From Selenomonadaceae bacterium (GTDB taxonomy: Bacteria > Bacillota > Negativicutes > Selenomonadales > Selenomonadaceae): a stretch of DNA of 43,231 bases. The DNA lies in the NCBI GenBank assembly GCA_016280345.1, contig JAEEGN010000069.1, positions 1 through 43,231 on the forward strand. Direction: 5' to 3'. This document shows positions 19,558 to 29,024 of this stretch, piece after piece. The position numbers and the translations under genes were made by a program. Under the pieces are notes generated by a model. That model saw only the letters and a program-made list of their open reading frames with translations. It had not been told where the DNA came from and did no database searches. Each line of letters opens with the position of its first letter. The stretch's first letter is position 1.

Positions 19558-20091
19558 GTGAATTATTCTGAAGACGCCCGGGAACGGGCGAAGAAGATCA
19601 AACTCATCGCCTTTGACGTGGACGGTGTTCTGACCGATGGCTGCGTGAACATGGGCCCTGATGGGGAAGCATTCAAGTCCTTTGACATCAAGGACGGTCT
19701 CGGCATCACCCAATGGCAGAAGGCTGGCGGCAAGACGGCCTTCATCACCGGGCGGGAATCGGAAATCGTGGCGCGTCGGGCGGCGGAACTCCATATCACG
19801 GCGGTCTTTCAGGGCTGCCTTGACAAGCGTGCCGCTTACGCGGAACTCAAGGAGCGCTTTGGCCTGGCGGACACGGAGGTCGCCTATATGGGGGACGACC
19901 TCATCGATTTGTCGCTTCTGACTCGGGCAGGGCTTGCGGCAGCAGTGGCGGACGCGGTGCTGGAAGTTCGGGACCGTGTCCATCTGGTGACGGGGCGTCC
20001 CGGTGGTCATGGCGCGGCCCGGGAACTAGTTGAGTTCATCATGCGGGCGCAGGGCCGTTGGGACGATGTCGTCCAAGCCTTCCTGCTATGA
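19558..20091 (+). CDS. kdsC: 3-deoxy-manno-octulosonate-8-phosphatase (HAD family)
   Basis: GTG start; IAFDVDGVLTDGCVNMGPDGEAFKSFDIKDGLGI...ITGRESEIVARRAAEL...AYMGDDLIDLSLL. Confidence 0.94.
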   Translation: MNYSEDARERAKKIKLIAFDVDGVLTDGCVNMGPDGEAFKSFDIKDGLGITQWQKAGGKTAFITGRESEIVARRAAELHITAVFQGCLDKRAAYAELKERFGLADTEVAYMGDDLIDLSLLTRAGLAAAVADAVLEVRDRVHLVTGRPGGHGAARELVEFIMRAQGRWDDVVQAFLL

Positions 20092-20163
20092 GAAGGCGGC
20101 GCAGCAATCCCTCCGAAAGGTGTCTGTTCTGTCGTGCTTCGCGTGCCGCCGGGAGGACATAAT

Positions 20164-21042
20164 ATGCTCTATCATACGCTGATGCTGCTCAGCCGTGTTA
20201 TCTGTTGCCTGCCCTATTCGGCTTTGCAATCGGTGGGGAATTGGCTGGGACTTCTGTATCACGCACTCGACCGGCGGCACCGCGAAGCCGCCGTCCGGCA
20301 GATGGCAGAATGCTTATCCGTTCCCGAAGAAGAAGCGCGGCGCCTTGTGCGCCAGTCATTCATCAACCTGGGACACGTTGCGTTGGATATTTTCTATACG
20401 CCGGTTCTGACACGGGATAATTTCCGCGAATACATTGAGGTGGAACACCTTGATTACATGCAGGATGCATGGAACGAGGGGAAAGGCGTCATCGTTTATA
20501 CGGCACATATCGGAACCTGGGAATGGCTCTCGGTGGCTTTCCCTTTTTTGGGTTTTCCGTCTGCGACCTTCGTCAGGATGCAGTCCAACAATCAGCTTAC
20601 CCGTTTTCTTAACACAATCCGCGAGCGGAACGGGGTGGAGGTTTTCGCTACGCGGAGCGGCCCGCGGGAAATGATGGCTGCGGCGCGGGCACTGAAGGCG
20701 GGCAAGGTTCTGGGAATCCTGGCCGACAGTGACGCGGGCGAGGGCGGCATACGAGTGGAGTTTTTCGGAAAGCCGTTTTCCGCTCCCAAGGGGCAGGTGT
20801 ATTTTTCGGAAAAGTTTGGATCTCCCGTTGTTCCGGCGTTCATGATTCGCCGAGAGGACGGAAGGCATAAACTCGTTTTTGGCCAGCCGATGCACCTGGA
20901 AGAAGGACAGGAATCCGGCGGGGGAGAGGTTTCCCTTGCTGTTTCCCTGACCAGGGTATTGGAGAAAACCATTCGCGAGAATCCCGCGCAGTGGATATGG
21001 TACCGCCGGCTATGGAACACGTTCGCGCATAAGCACGATTGA
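20164..21042 (+). CDS. Lysophospholipid/lipid A acyltransferase (LpxL/HtrB family), copy 1
   Basis: MLYHTLMLLSRVICCLPYSALQSVGNWLGLLYHAL...; HxxxxE motif YTAHIGTWEWLS; GGGAGG RBS before ATG 20164. Confidence 0.88.
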   Translation: MLYHTLMLLSRVICCLPYSALQSVGNWLGLLYHALDRRHREAAVRQMAECLSVPEEEARRLVRQSFINLGHVALDIFYTPVLTRDNFREYIEVEHLDYMQDAWNEGKGVIVYTAHIGTWEWLSVAFPFLGFPSATFVRMQSNNQLTRFLNTIRERNGVEVFATRSGPREMMAAARALKAGKVLGILADSDAGEGGIRVEFFGKPFSAPKGQVYFSEKFGSPVVPAFMIRREDGRHKLVFGQPMHLEEGQESGGGEVSLAVSLTRVLEKTIRENPAQWIWYRRLWNTFAHKHD

Positions 21043-21078
21043 ATTGAATGAGAATCCTGAAGCAAGGAAGTATGAAGC

Positions 21079-21996
21079 ATGCTCTACCATACGCTGATGT
21101 TGCTCAGTCGCATCATCTGCTGCCTGCCGCACAGTGCCCTATTGACATTGGGGCGGGGAGCCGGTATTCTGTATTATAAATTCATAAAGAAACAGCGGGA
21201 ACGAGCGGTCCGGCAGATGATGGAGGGCCTCGGCATCCCGGAGGAGGAAGCGCGACGCCTGGTGAAGGAGTCCTTCGTGAACCTCGCCCGGAATATGCTG
21301 GAAATCTTCTATATGCCGAACCTCAACGAGAAAAACTACAAAGAATACATTGAAGTCGACCATATGGAGCGGGCGGAGGCGGCTTTGGCCGAGGGGCACG
21401 GCGTGGTTGTTCTGACCGGCCACATCGGCACCTGGGAATGGCTGTCGGCAGCCTTCTCACTGGCGGGTTATCCGGCTACGGCCATTGCCAAGACGCAGCC
21501 TAACCAACAATACTCAAAGGCGCTTGACGAACTCCGGGCGAAGATACACATGGAGGTTTTTTCCCGTGGTTCCAGCGAACTCATCGCGGCAGCCAAGGCG
21601 CTTCGTCAGGGGAAGTTGTTGGGATTCCTGGTGGATCAGGACGCGGGCCCGGGCGGCGCCTTCATTGACTTTTTGGGAAAGACAGCCTCGACGCCGATGG
21701 GACCGGCGGTTTTCGCCCGGAAGTACAACGCCCCCATCCTCCCCTGCTTCATCCTGCGGCGTCCCGACGGACGGCATCGCGTCACGATCGGCGAGGTATT
21801 GCGTTATGAAGACCACGGCGATACCGACAAAGATCTGTATGATCTCACGGTGCGCATGACGCGGATACTGGAAAAGGTCATCCGGGAAAACCCGACGCAA
21901 TGGCTTTGGTTCCAGAAGCGATGGGATACGCCGCCGGAGAGAAAACGGGAGAAGCATCACACGGTCAAGGCGATAAAGGAACAGGGGAAGCAATGA
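21079..21996 (+). CDS. Lysophospholipid/lipid A acyltransferase (LpxL/HtrB family), copy 2
   Basis: MLYHTLMLLSRIICCLPHSALLTLGRGAGILYYKF; HxxxxE motif LTGHIGTWEWLS; paralog of the upstream ORF. Confidence 0.9.
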   Translation: MLYHTLMLLSRIICCLPHSALLTLGRGAGILYYKFIKKQRERAVRQMMEGLGIPEEEARRLVKESFVNLARNMLEIFYMPNLNEKNYKEYIEVDHMERAEAALAEGHGVVVLTGHIGTWEWLSAAFSLAGYPATAIAKTQPNQQYSKALDELRAKIHMEVFSRGSSELIAAAKALRQGKLLGFLVDQDAGPGGAFIDFLGKTASTPMGPAVFARKYNAPILPCFILRRPDGRHRVTIGEVLRYEDHGDTDKDLYDLTVRMTRILEKVIRENPTQWLWFQKRWDTPPERKREKHHTVKAIKEQGKQ

Positions 21997-22535
21997 ACGA
22001 TAAAGCAAAGATGCTGGTCCTGGCGACGGCCGTTTTTCTGGCCGGGATGATTGTCTGGACGGTTTTCACCGTGCCGCCGGAGCCGAAGGCGTCGGACGAA
22101 CCGGCCAAACCGCAGAATGTGGAGTATCATTCCAACACCATCACGGAAGAGAAGAATGGCCGCAGGATTTGGGATATCAAAGCGGATATGTCTGTCACGG
22201 ATGTCGTGACGCAGGATACGACCTTTACCAATGCGGTAGGTCATTACTATCAGGAGAATGGTATGGTTGTCACGCTGACGGCCCCGAAGGGGGTTTACGC
22301 CAGTGAATCGAAGAACATCAAGCTCATGGGTGGTGTCCACGTTACGACTACGGAGGGCGCGGAACTTGTGAGCGACGCTCTGGAATGGGTGGCTTCCGAG
22401 GACCGGCTGGTGGCCACGGGAAACGCGAAGCTCACACAACCCGGCGTTCTGGCTGAGGCGGACCGAATTGAAGCCTGGGCGGGATTCACCGCTTTCCGGG
22501 CTTCCGGCAACGCCCGCTTGGTAAAGGAGAGATGA
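21993..22535 (+). CDS. lptC: LPS export ABC transporter periplasmic protein LptC
   Basis: ATGA overlap with upstream stop; single N-terminal TM then EYHSNTITEEKNGRRIWDIKADMSVTD...GVYASESKNIKLMGGVHVTTTEGAELVSDALEW; followed by lptA and lptB. Confidence 0.9.
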   Translation: MNDKAKMLVLATAVFLAGMIVWTVFTVPPEPKASDEPAKPQNVEYHSNTITEEKNGRRIWDIKADMSVTDVVTQDTTFTNAVGHYYQENGMVVTLTAPKGVYASESKNIKLMGGVHVTTTEGAELVSDALEWVASEDRLVATGNAKLTQPGVLAEADRIEAWAGFTAFRASGNARLVKER

Positions 22536-22539
22536 CGCG

Positions 22540-23262
22540 ATGGACTTTCGCAGGACGAGAAAAGCACTGCTGGCGGCTCTGTTGGCACTGTCACTGGCTA
22601 GTGCCGCTGTGGCTGCCCCGGAGGGAGATTCCGGCGAGGCGTCGGAGCTCAGGGGCGATACTGTGGAATATGATATGAAAACCGGTGAGATGCGGGCGAC
22701 GGGAAACGTCATGCTGAAGCGCGGTAACACCGTTGCGTATTGCAGCGTTGCCACTTACAACACCAATACCCAGCAGGGTCGCATGGAGGGTGGGGTAAGC
22801 GCAGACCGGGATGATATGCACCTTGTTTGCGACGTCTTCTATATCGATTCTTCGACGGCATTCCGCGCAGAGGGGCATGTCCATGGTACAAAGGCGGACC
22901 GTTCCTTCCGGGGGCCCCGGGCGGAGTACTTCACGGATCAGGAATATATACGCCTGACGGAGGGCGGCACCATCACCACCTCGGACGGCGTGTTCAGTGC
23001 CGATTTCATGGAGGGCTGGCTTCAGGACAACCACTGCAAGGGCGTAGGCAACGCTCATATCGTGAGCCCGGCGAAGAATTTCGAAGGCGGCGGCGATACG
23101 GCGGAATACTTCGGGCAGGAGAGTGGCCGGGTGGTACTGTCCGGCAACGCGTGGGGCGTGCAGAATAACAATACCTTGCGCAGTGAGCGGCTGACCGTCT
23201 ATCTGAATGAAAAAGGTCAGGCGTCCATGAAGACCGGAGGCGCCGCGCCGGCGGCCGAATGA
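22540..23262 (+). CDS. lptA: LptA/OstA-family periplasmic LPS transport protein
   Basis: Signal peptide ([19 protein letters not shown]) then [32 protein letters not shown]; OstA-like repeats. Confidence 0.9.
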   Translation: MDFRRTRKALLAALLALSLASAAVAAPEGDSGEASELRGDTVEYDMKTGEMRATGNVMLKRGNTVAYCSVATYNTNTQQGRMEGGVSADRDDMHLVCDVFYIDSSTAFRAEGHVHGTKADRSFRGPRAEYFTDQEYIRLTEGGTITTSDGVFSADFMEGWLQDNHCKGVGNAHIVSPAKNFEGGGDTAEYFGQESGRVVLSGNAWGVQNNNTLRSERLTVYLNEKGQASMKTGGAAPAAE

Positions 23263-24107
23263 GCATGGCAAAGGATAAGCGCCCCGGGCGCTTCATCAAA
23301 GGCAGGGAAAATAGGCCCGCGGTCGACAATGAGCCGCAACCGGAGAAAAAGGAAACCCGTCCGTTGCCGCTGCGGCAGGAAGACGCTTTGCAGATCGAGA
23401 CCCGGAGTCTCGTCAAGACATTCAAGTCCCGAAAAGTGGTGAACCATGTCTCTATCCGCATGGCTACGGGGGAGATCGTGGGGCTTTTGGGGCCGAACGG
23501 CGCCGGCAAGACGACGACGTTCTATATGATCATCGGCCTGGAGCAGCCTACCGCGGGTGAGGTCTATATCGGTAATCAGGAGGTGAGCCGTCTGCCGATG
23601 CATCGGCGGGCAGAGATGGGGTTGAGCTATCTCGCGCAGGAAGCGTCCATCTTCCGCAAGCTTACCGTGGAGGAAAATCTCCTTTCCATCCTTGAGACCA
23701 CCAGTCTTTCGCCGGTCGAATGCCGGAACAAGATCGACGCTCTGCTGGAGGAGTTCCATATCTCCCATGTGCGGGAACGCCTGGGAACGGAACTTTCCGG
23801 CGGCGAGCGGCGGCGGGTGGAGATTGCCCGTTGTTTGGCCATCGAGCCGAAGTTCATTCTGTTGGATGAGCCCTTTGCCGGCGTAGATCCCATCGCCGTA
23901 GCGGATATCCAGGGCATCATCGCCTATCTCCGTCAGCGGGGCATTGGAATCCTCATTACCGACCATAATGTCCGGGAAACGCTCAATATTGTGGACCGGG
24001 CATACATCATGAACGACGGGCAGATCCTGATCGAGGGCGACCGGGAGAAAATCGCCAATGATGATTTGGCGAAGAAATTCTATCTGGGTGACAACTTCAC
24101 TCTGTAA
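23259..24107 (+). CDS. lptB: LPS export ABC transporter ATP-binding protein LptB (with N-terminal extension)
   Basis: [30 protein letters not shown]...[21 protein letters not shown]...[40 protein letters not shown]; about 45 aa charged N-terminal extension. Confidence 0.95.
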   Translation: MSMAKDKRPGRFIKGRENRPAVDNEPQPEKKETRPLPLRQEDALQIETRSLVKTFKSRKVVNHVSIRMATGEIVGLLGPNGAGKTTTFYMIIGLEQPTAGEVYIGNQEVSRLPMHRRAEMGLSYLAQEASIFRKLTVEENLLSILETTSLSPVECRNKIDALLEEFHISHVRERLGTELSGGERRRVEIARCLAIEPKFILLDEPFAGVDPIAVADIQGIIAYLRQRGIGILITDHNVRETLNIVDRAYIMNDGQILIEGDREKIANDDLAKKFYLGDNFTL

Positions 24108-24121
24108 GGATTTGGAGGACC

Positions 24122-25222
24122 ATGAAGATCCGTATTCTAGACCGTTATATTTTCCGGGAGGTCTTAATGACCTTCCTGTTTGGCATCTGCGCCTTTTCCG
24201 CCGTTTTTATCGGATCGGGGACGCTCTTTCGCATCGCGCAGTACATCACCGAGTACGGAGCGTCGCTGACAGCGGTGGCAAAGATTTTTGTGCTGAGCCT
24301 GCCGGGCGTCATCATCTGGACGTTCCCCATGTCGATGCTTCTGGGGTGTCTTTTGGCGTTTGGACGATTGTCCTCATCCAGTGAGATCACCGCCATGAAG
24401 TCCTGCGGCGTCAGTTTTTACCGCATTGCCTGTCCGGCACTGGTCTTAGGCTTTTTCGTGAGCATTTTTGCCGTCTGGTTCAACGAATACATCGTGCCCT
24501 GGTCGAATTCCGCCTATGCCCGTGTCGTCAATTATGAGATCAAGGGCAATACGGCGCCTAATTCCCAAGAACATATCATCATCAAGGACATTCAGGACGG
24601 TACGCTGAACCGGCTGGTTTACGCCCGGCTCTATGATTCGGCGACGAATCGGATGATGGGCGTGTCGCTGCAGTTGTTTGACCACGGGCGGGCAACCCAT
24701 GTGGAAAACGCGGAGTACGCCGAGTGGAAGCAAGACCGCTGGATCATGCATAACGGCTCCATCTATGATATTCCGGAGGACGAAAGGACGGAGGCGCAGC
24801 ATGTCCTGCGCTTCGATACGCAGGTACTGCCGGTCTCGGACAGCCCCGGCGCCATCGTCCGCGCCCAGAAGAAGCCGGAGGAGCTCACCATCAAGGAGCT
24901 TCGGGAACAGATTGCCATTTTGAGCGCCCGCTTCGTCAATACGAAAAAGATTGAGACAGAGCTTCACCAGCGATTCACCATCCCTTTTGCCAGCTTCATT
25001 TTCGCGCTGGTGGCGGTGCCACTGGGCATCCAACCGCAACGGAGCAGTTCTTCCCGTGGCTTTGCCATCGCTCTAATCATCATCTTCATCTATTACGTTT
25101 TCATGACCATGGGCGGCGCCATTGCGCAGAGCGGTGTCATGCCGGCCATGCTGGCGGTCTGGATTCCCAACCTCGTGGGCCTTCTGGTGGGCCTTCTGCT
25201 GATGCGCCAGGCGGCGCGTTAA
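24122..25222 (+). CDS. LptF/LptG (YjgP/YjgQ) family permease
   Basis: MKIRILDRYIFREVLMTFLFGICAFSAVFIG...LPGVIIWTFPMSMLLGCLLAFGRLSSSSEITAMKSCGVSFYRI; C-terminal TM block FAIALIIIFIYYVFMTMGGAIAQ. Confidence 0.93.
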   Translation: MKIRILDRYIFREVLMTFLFGICAFSAVFIGSGTLFRIAQYITEYGASLTAVAKIFVLSLPGVIIWTFPMSMLLGCLLAFGRLSSSSEITAMKSCGVSFYRIACPALVLGFFVSIFAVWFNEYIVPWSNSAYARVVNYEIKGNTAPNSQEHIIIKDIQDGTLNRLVYARLYDSATNRMMGVSLQLFDHGRATHVENAEYAEWKQDRWIMHNGSIYDIPEDERTEAQHVLRFDTQVLPVSDSPGAIVRAQKKPEELTIKELREQIAILSARFVNTKKIETELHQRFTIPFASFIFALVAVPLGIQPQRSSSSRGFAIALIIIFIYYVFMTMGGAIAQSGVMPAMLAVWIPNLVGLLVGLLLMRQAAR

Positions 25223-25290
25223 CGCTGGTCTGATCCATTGAAGACCGGATTTCATGATGCAATCTGGCAATCCTTTTCGGAAAGGCGGTT

Positions 25291-26526
25291 TTGACAGTAA
25301 TGTATGGTATCGTTCTCATAGCGGTTCTGGTTATTACCGGCGGTGCGATTGCCTTCATCGGCGATCGTGTCGGATCCCGGGTCGGCAAGAAGAAGCTATC
25401 GCTTTTCGGGCTTCGGCCGCGCCATACGTCTGTCATCGTTACCGTCATTACCGGCATCCTGATTACCATGCTGACTTTCGCAATCCTGGCGGCGGTTTCG
25501 GAAAACGTTCGTACCGCTCTTTTCGGCATGGAGAAGCTGAACCGGTCGATGCAGGAGACGCAGGAGCGCCTGGTCGTCACCGGCAAGGAACTGAAGATGG
25601 CGCAGGAGCGGCAGCAGAAAGCGGCCGCCGATCTCGAGAAGGCGACCCGCGAAGTCGAGAAGCTCCAGGAAAAGCAGGCCATCCTCGAGAAAAGGGCAGA
25701 GGAACTGACGGCGGAAAGCGAGAAGCTGGAGCGTGCCAAGGAAGAACTCACGGCGCAGAATGACCGCCTGCTGGCGGGCAACGCCGAGCTCCAGGCGGCG
25801 AACAGTGCCCTTCTCGCCAGCAATGAGCAGATTACCGCGGATAATAAGGAACTCGAAGAGCGGGCGAGTGAGCTCCGGCAGGGAATCCTCTTCATGCGGG
25901 AGGGTGATATCAGTTTCCGGGCCGGTGAGGTAATCGCCAGTGGTGTCATCCACGGGAATCGGCCGCTGGCTGAAGTGATTTCAGACCTCGGGGCGCTTGT
26001 TCAGCTCGCCAGCCGCAATACGGCGCAACGTCTCGGTGTCAATGACGAGACCAGCGATGTCTGGGTTTTCCAGCCGGAGTTTGAGAAGGCGGCCCAGATC
26101 ATTGCCGATGGACAGGACGATATGGTTGTCCGTATCGTCGCCGCCGGCAACCTCGTCCGGGGCGAACCGATTCGCACGAATATCCAGCTTTTCAAGAACA
26201 GCATTGTGTATCGCAAGGACGAGTTCATCATCGCCCGTCCCTTCCAGATTGACGGCTCCAATCCCGGCGAGGCGGAGCAGGTCGTCATGGCGTTCCTCAA
26301 GGACGTCAACGCCGCCGCCAGTGACCGCGGTATTCTGCCCGACCCAATCCGGGGTTCGGTTGGTGTCATGGAGGGCAGTCAGTTCTATGATGTCGTGCAG
26401 GCGCTCATTCCAATCAAGGGCCCCATCATCCTCAGCGCTTATGCCCGTACAGATACTGATGCTCTGGGCCCGCTACGGCTGAACCTCAAGCTGGAATCGG
26501 AGATCGTACCCGGGGGCAGTGATTGA
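25291..26526 (+). CDS. DUF3084-type membrane/coiled-coil protein
   Basis: Two N-terminal TMs (IVLIAVLVITGGAIAFIGDRVGSRVGKKKLSLFGLRPRHTSVIVTVITGILITMLTFAILAAVS), long coiled coil, globular C-terminal domain; TTG 25291 or ATG 25300 start. Confidence 0.75.
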   Translation: MTVMYGIVLIAVLVITGGAIAFIGDRVGSRVGKKKLSLFGLRPRHTSVIVTVITGILITMLTFAILAAVSENVRTALFGMEKLNRSMQETQERLVVTGKELKMAQERQQKAAADLEKATREVEKLQEKQAILEKRAEELTAESEKLERAKEELTAQNDRLLAGNAELQAANSALLASNEQITADNKELEERASELRQGILFMREGDISFRAGEVIASGVIHGNRPLAEVISDLGALVQLASRNTAQRLGVNDETSDVWVFQPEFEKAAQIIADGQDDMVVRIVAAGNLVRGEPIRTNIQLFKNSIVYRKDEFIIARPFQIDGSNPGEAEQVVMAFLKDVNAAASDRGILPDPIRGSVGVMEGSQFYDVVQALIPIKGPIILSAYARTDTDALGPLRLNLKLESEIVPGGSD

Positions 26527-26550
26527 TTCCGTAAAAGGGGGACGCGCGTC

Positions 26551-26955
26551 ATGGTCGTAGCCGCTATCGATCCCGGTCGGGAAAAGTGCGGCTTGGCGGT
26601 TGTTGCTGAGGACGGCCGGGTTCTCGACCAGGCGGTCGTGGCCACGACCGGCTTGGCTGTCGAGCTCTCCGAGCGGGTTCGCCGCTTCGCGCCGTCGCTT
26701 CTTCTCATCGGCAACGGTACAACGAGCCGCGATGCCCAGGCTTGCGTCCGTGAAGCGCTGCCGGGACTTCCCATCATGGAAGCTGACGAATATCGAACCA
26801 CTGAGGACGCCAGACGCGCTTACTGGGAGGCGAACCCTCCCGGCGGCTGGCGGCGCTTTTTTCCGACCAGCATGCAGGTGCCGCCGGTGCCGGTCGACGA
26901 CTTCGTTGCGGTGCTCCTGGCAAGGCGCTATCTCGCCCGCCGGCCCGGGAAATGA
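26551..26955 (+). CDS. YqgF/RuvC-like RNase H-fold protein
   Basis: 134 aa; VVAAIDPGREKCGLAVVAEDGRVL; conserved later acidic positions (EADEYRTTEDARRAYW, VDDFVAVLLARRYL). Confidence 0.68.
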   Translation: MVVAAIDPGREKCGLAVVAEDGRVLDQAVVATTGLAVELSERVRRFAPSLLLIGNGTTSRDAQACVREALPGLPIMEADEYRTTEDARRAYWEANPPGGWRRFFPTSMQVPPVPVDDFVAVLLARRYLARRPGK

Positions 26956-27007
26956 ATTGAGGGTGCGGCGTAATTTTTGCCGGGGACAGTTTCAGGAGGG
27001 AAATTAT

Positions 27008-27466
27008 ATGGAAAAACAGGTACGTCCGGACTGGACGGAATATTTCCTCGACATCGCCCGGGCTGTGGGGCGGCGCTCGACATGTCTGCGCCGGCGGTAC
27101 GGGGCCATCATTGTCAAGGATAAGATCATCATCAGCACCGGTTACAACGGCGCCCCCCGGGGACAGGCGAACTGCATTGATACCGGCGTCTGTGAAAGGG
27201 AGCGGTTGCATGTTCCCAAGGGACAGAACTATGAGCTTTGCGTGGCTGTCCACGCCGAGCAGAATGCCATCATTAATGCTGATCCGGTGAAGATGAAGGG
27301 AGCGACCATTTACGTCGTCGGCGTCAATGCCGATGGCACGCTCGCTTCGGGCCGGCCCTGTCTGCTCTGCCGTCGGATGCTCACCAACGCCATGCTGGCC
27401 GAGGCCGTTTACGAGGAGCCTGATGGCCGGGTTGTTCATATCGCTCCGGGCGATATCATGGATTGA
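27008..27466 (+). CDS. dCMP deaminase (ComEB-like cytidine/deoxycytidylate deaminase)
   Basis: ATG 27008 after AGGAGG; MEKQVRPDWTEYFLDIARAVGRRSTCLRRRYGAIIVKDKIIISTGYNGAPRG...AVHAEQNAIINA...GRPCLLCRRML. Confidence 0.92.
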   Translation: MEKQVRPDWTEYFLDIARAVGRRSTCLRRRYGAIIVKDKIIISTGYNGAPRGQANCIDTGVCERERLHVPKGQNYELCVAVHAEQNAIINADPVKMKGATIYVVGVNADGTLASGRPCLLCRRMLTNAMLAEAVYEEPDGRVVHIAPGDIMD

Positions 27467-27477
27467 AGACACAAAGA

Positions 27478-27522
27478 AAGCGCCTGCCGGAAGGTTGTGA
27501 AGAACCTTTCCGCAGGCGCTTT
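27478..27522 (+). terminator. Rho-independent terminator at the end of the LPS/DUF3084 cluster
   Basis: AAAGCGCCTGC CGGAAGGTT...AACCTTTC CGCAGGCGCTTT near-perfect hairpin. Confidence 0.8.
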
Positions 27523-27575
27523 GTTATGGGTCGAAGGGACTCAACCGGAAAGTGATATGGACAGAAAGCGGCGAC

Positions 27576-27938
27576 TTAGCCGGCGAAGTGTTCGAAATAG
27601 ACGGCGCTGGCGAACAGGACAAGGGAAATGGCGATGAAAGCGAAAGTCGCCCGGCCGATCCATTGGAGCTGCTTGGGAGTGAATTTATCCTCGTTGCGGC
27701 GCTGGAAGTACATCAGGAGCAACGCGGCAGCCAGAGTACTGTACATGCCGCGATTGAGGTTCGTCATGATTTCCCAGCTCGAGGCCAGAAGGAACAGCGT
27801 CATGCAGATGACCGCGACCAGCACTAGGTTTTCCCACGGCTTATGAGTGGTACGGGGGGCGCTGTCCTGGAGCATCTCCTCTTCCATCTTCTGCGTCGTC
27901 TCGATATTCTTCTTGATGCGTTTCGTCTGTCGGGCCAT
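27576..27938 (-). CDS. Hypothetical small membrane protein
   Basis: 120 aa; about three hydrophobic segments (NLVLVAVICMTLFLLASSW, GMYSTLAAALLLMYF, ATFAFIAISLVLFASAVYF); RBS upstream. Confidence 0.65.
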   Translation of the reverse strand: MARQTKRIKKNIETTQKMEEEMLQDSAPRTTHKPWENLVLVAVICMTLFLLASSWEIMTNLNRGMYSTLAAALLLMYFQRRNEDKFTPKQLQWIGRATFAFIAISLVLFASAVYFEHFAG

Positions 27939-28087
27939 GCGATGAATCTCCCCTCCTCCGAAAATTGCGCGGCGCGCCGGGCGTTCCTATTATAGCATGG
28001 AATCCTTCCGCAAGGAAGATTTTTCCGGGCGGGCTACAAAGAAAAAACCGGCGGCGCCACAGGGCCTGCCGTCGGTCGCTATTCAGA

Positions 28088-28165
28088 TGGTGACCCAGGA
28101 GGGACTCGAACCCCCGACCCTTTGGTTCGTAGCCAAATACTCTAATCCAACTGAGCTACTGGGCC
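28088..28165 (-). tRNA. tRNA-Arg (anticodon ACG), CCA encoded
   Basis: Minus strand GGCCCAGTAGCTCAGTTGGATTAGAGTATTTGGCTACGAACCAAAGGGTCGGGGGTTCGAGTCCCTCCTGGGTCACCA; anticodon stem TTTGG-CTACGAA-CCAAA; acceptor GGCCCAG/CTGGGTC; GGTTCGAGTCC T-arm. Confidence 0.95.
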
Positions 28166-28195
28166 ATGTTGACGCCTTCGCAATCAACGAAATCT

Positions 28196-28224
28196 ATGAT
28201 AGCACAGATACGTGTTTATGTCAA
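28196..28224 (-). promoter_or_regulatory. Promoter for tRNA-Arg
   Basis: Minus strand TTGACA (28219-28224) - 17 nt - TATCAT (28196-28201). Confidence 0.65.
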
Positions 28225-28304
28225 TGTTTGGAAAGAAGATTTTCCTTAAAGGGGAATATGTGTTACAATGGGGGCTATCTTATAACGAAAAGGGGGAGCC
28301 GGTT

Positions 28305-29024
28305 ATGAGGATTGCGGTTTGTGACAGTGACGCCGTCCTGCGGGAGGAACTGGGGCGGCTGATCCGGCAGGCACGGCCGGAAGCGGACGTTTTTGAGTAC
28401 TCGTCCGGGGAGGCGCTTCTGGCGGAAACGGAACCTTTCACGCTGGTCTTTCTCGATATCCGTGGCGTGGATGGCCTGACCGCGGCCCGGAGGTTGCGGG
28501 ATAGGGAGTGTCACGAGGGGCGGAGGCCCGCGGTGCTGGCCTTTGTCACCGGCTACCGGGAATACATGGAGGAGGCCTTCGACGTGCAGGCTTTCCATTA
28601 TCTTGTGAAACCCATCGATCCCAGGCGTTTCCGCGAGGTTTTCGAACGGGCCTGGCAGGAGGCCGAAGCAGTCTGGCGTCCGGCCGGACGATTCCTCCTG
28701 CTGAAAGCGGCAGGGGGAACGGAGAGAGTATTTCTCAAGGATCTCCTTTACGTTGAGAGCGGCAATAAGAAAGTGATCCTGCATACAATCGGAGGCGTTT
28801 ACGAGACCGGCGTCCGCATGGAGGCGCTGGAGGTTTCCCTGGGACCATCCTTTTACCGCTGCCATCGCTGCTATCTGGTGAATCTGGAGCAGGTGGCGGC
28901 CTATGGGCCGGGAGCAATCCGACTGACGAACGGCGAAGAGATATTGATTGCCCAGCGGAAATACACGCCTTTCGTCCGGGCATTTCTGCGCTACGCCAGG
29001 GAAGGCGGCCTGGTCCATGTTTGA
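28305..29024 (+). CDS. LytTR-family response regulator
   Basis: MRIAVCDSDAVLREELGRLI...LVFLDIRGVDGLTAARRLR...YLVKPID; LytTR domain RVFLKDLLYVESGNKKVILHT...FYRCHRCYLVNLEQVAAYGPGAIRLTNGEEILIAQRKY. Confidence 0.93.
   Translation: MRIAVCDSDAVLREELGRLIRQARPEADVFEYSSGEALLAETEPFTLVFLDIRGVDGLTAARRLRDRECHEGRRPAVLAFVTGYREYMEEAFDVQAFHYLVKPIDPRRFREVFERAWQEAEAVWRPAGRFLLLKAAGGTERVFLKDLLYVESGNKKVILHTIGGVYETGVRMEALEVSLGPSFYRCHRCYLVNLEQVAAYGPGAIRLTNGEEILIAQRKYTPFVRAFLRYAREGGLVHV

Noticed and set aside
18733-20010. 425-aa minus ORF
   Set aside because: Shadow of kdsD/kdsC; spans two real genes.
28088-28165. tRNA-Arg as an integration site for a genomic island
   Set aside because: No integrase, direct repeat or phage gene seen on either side.
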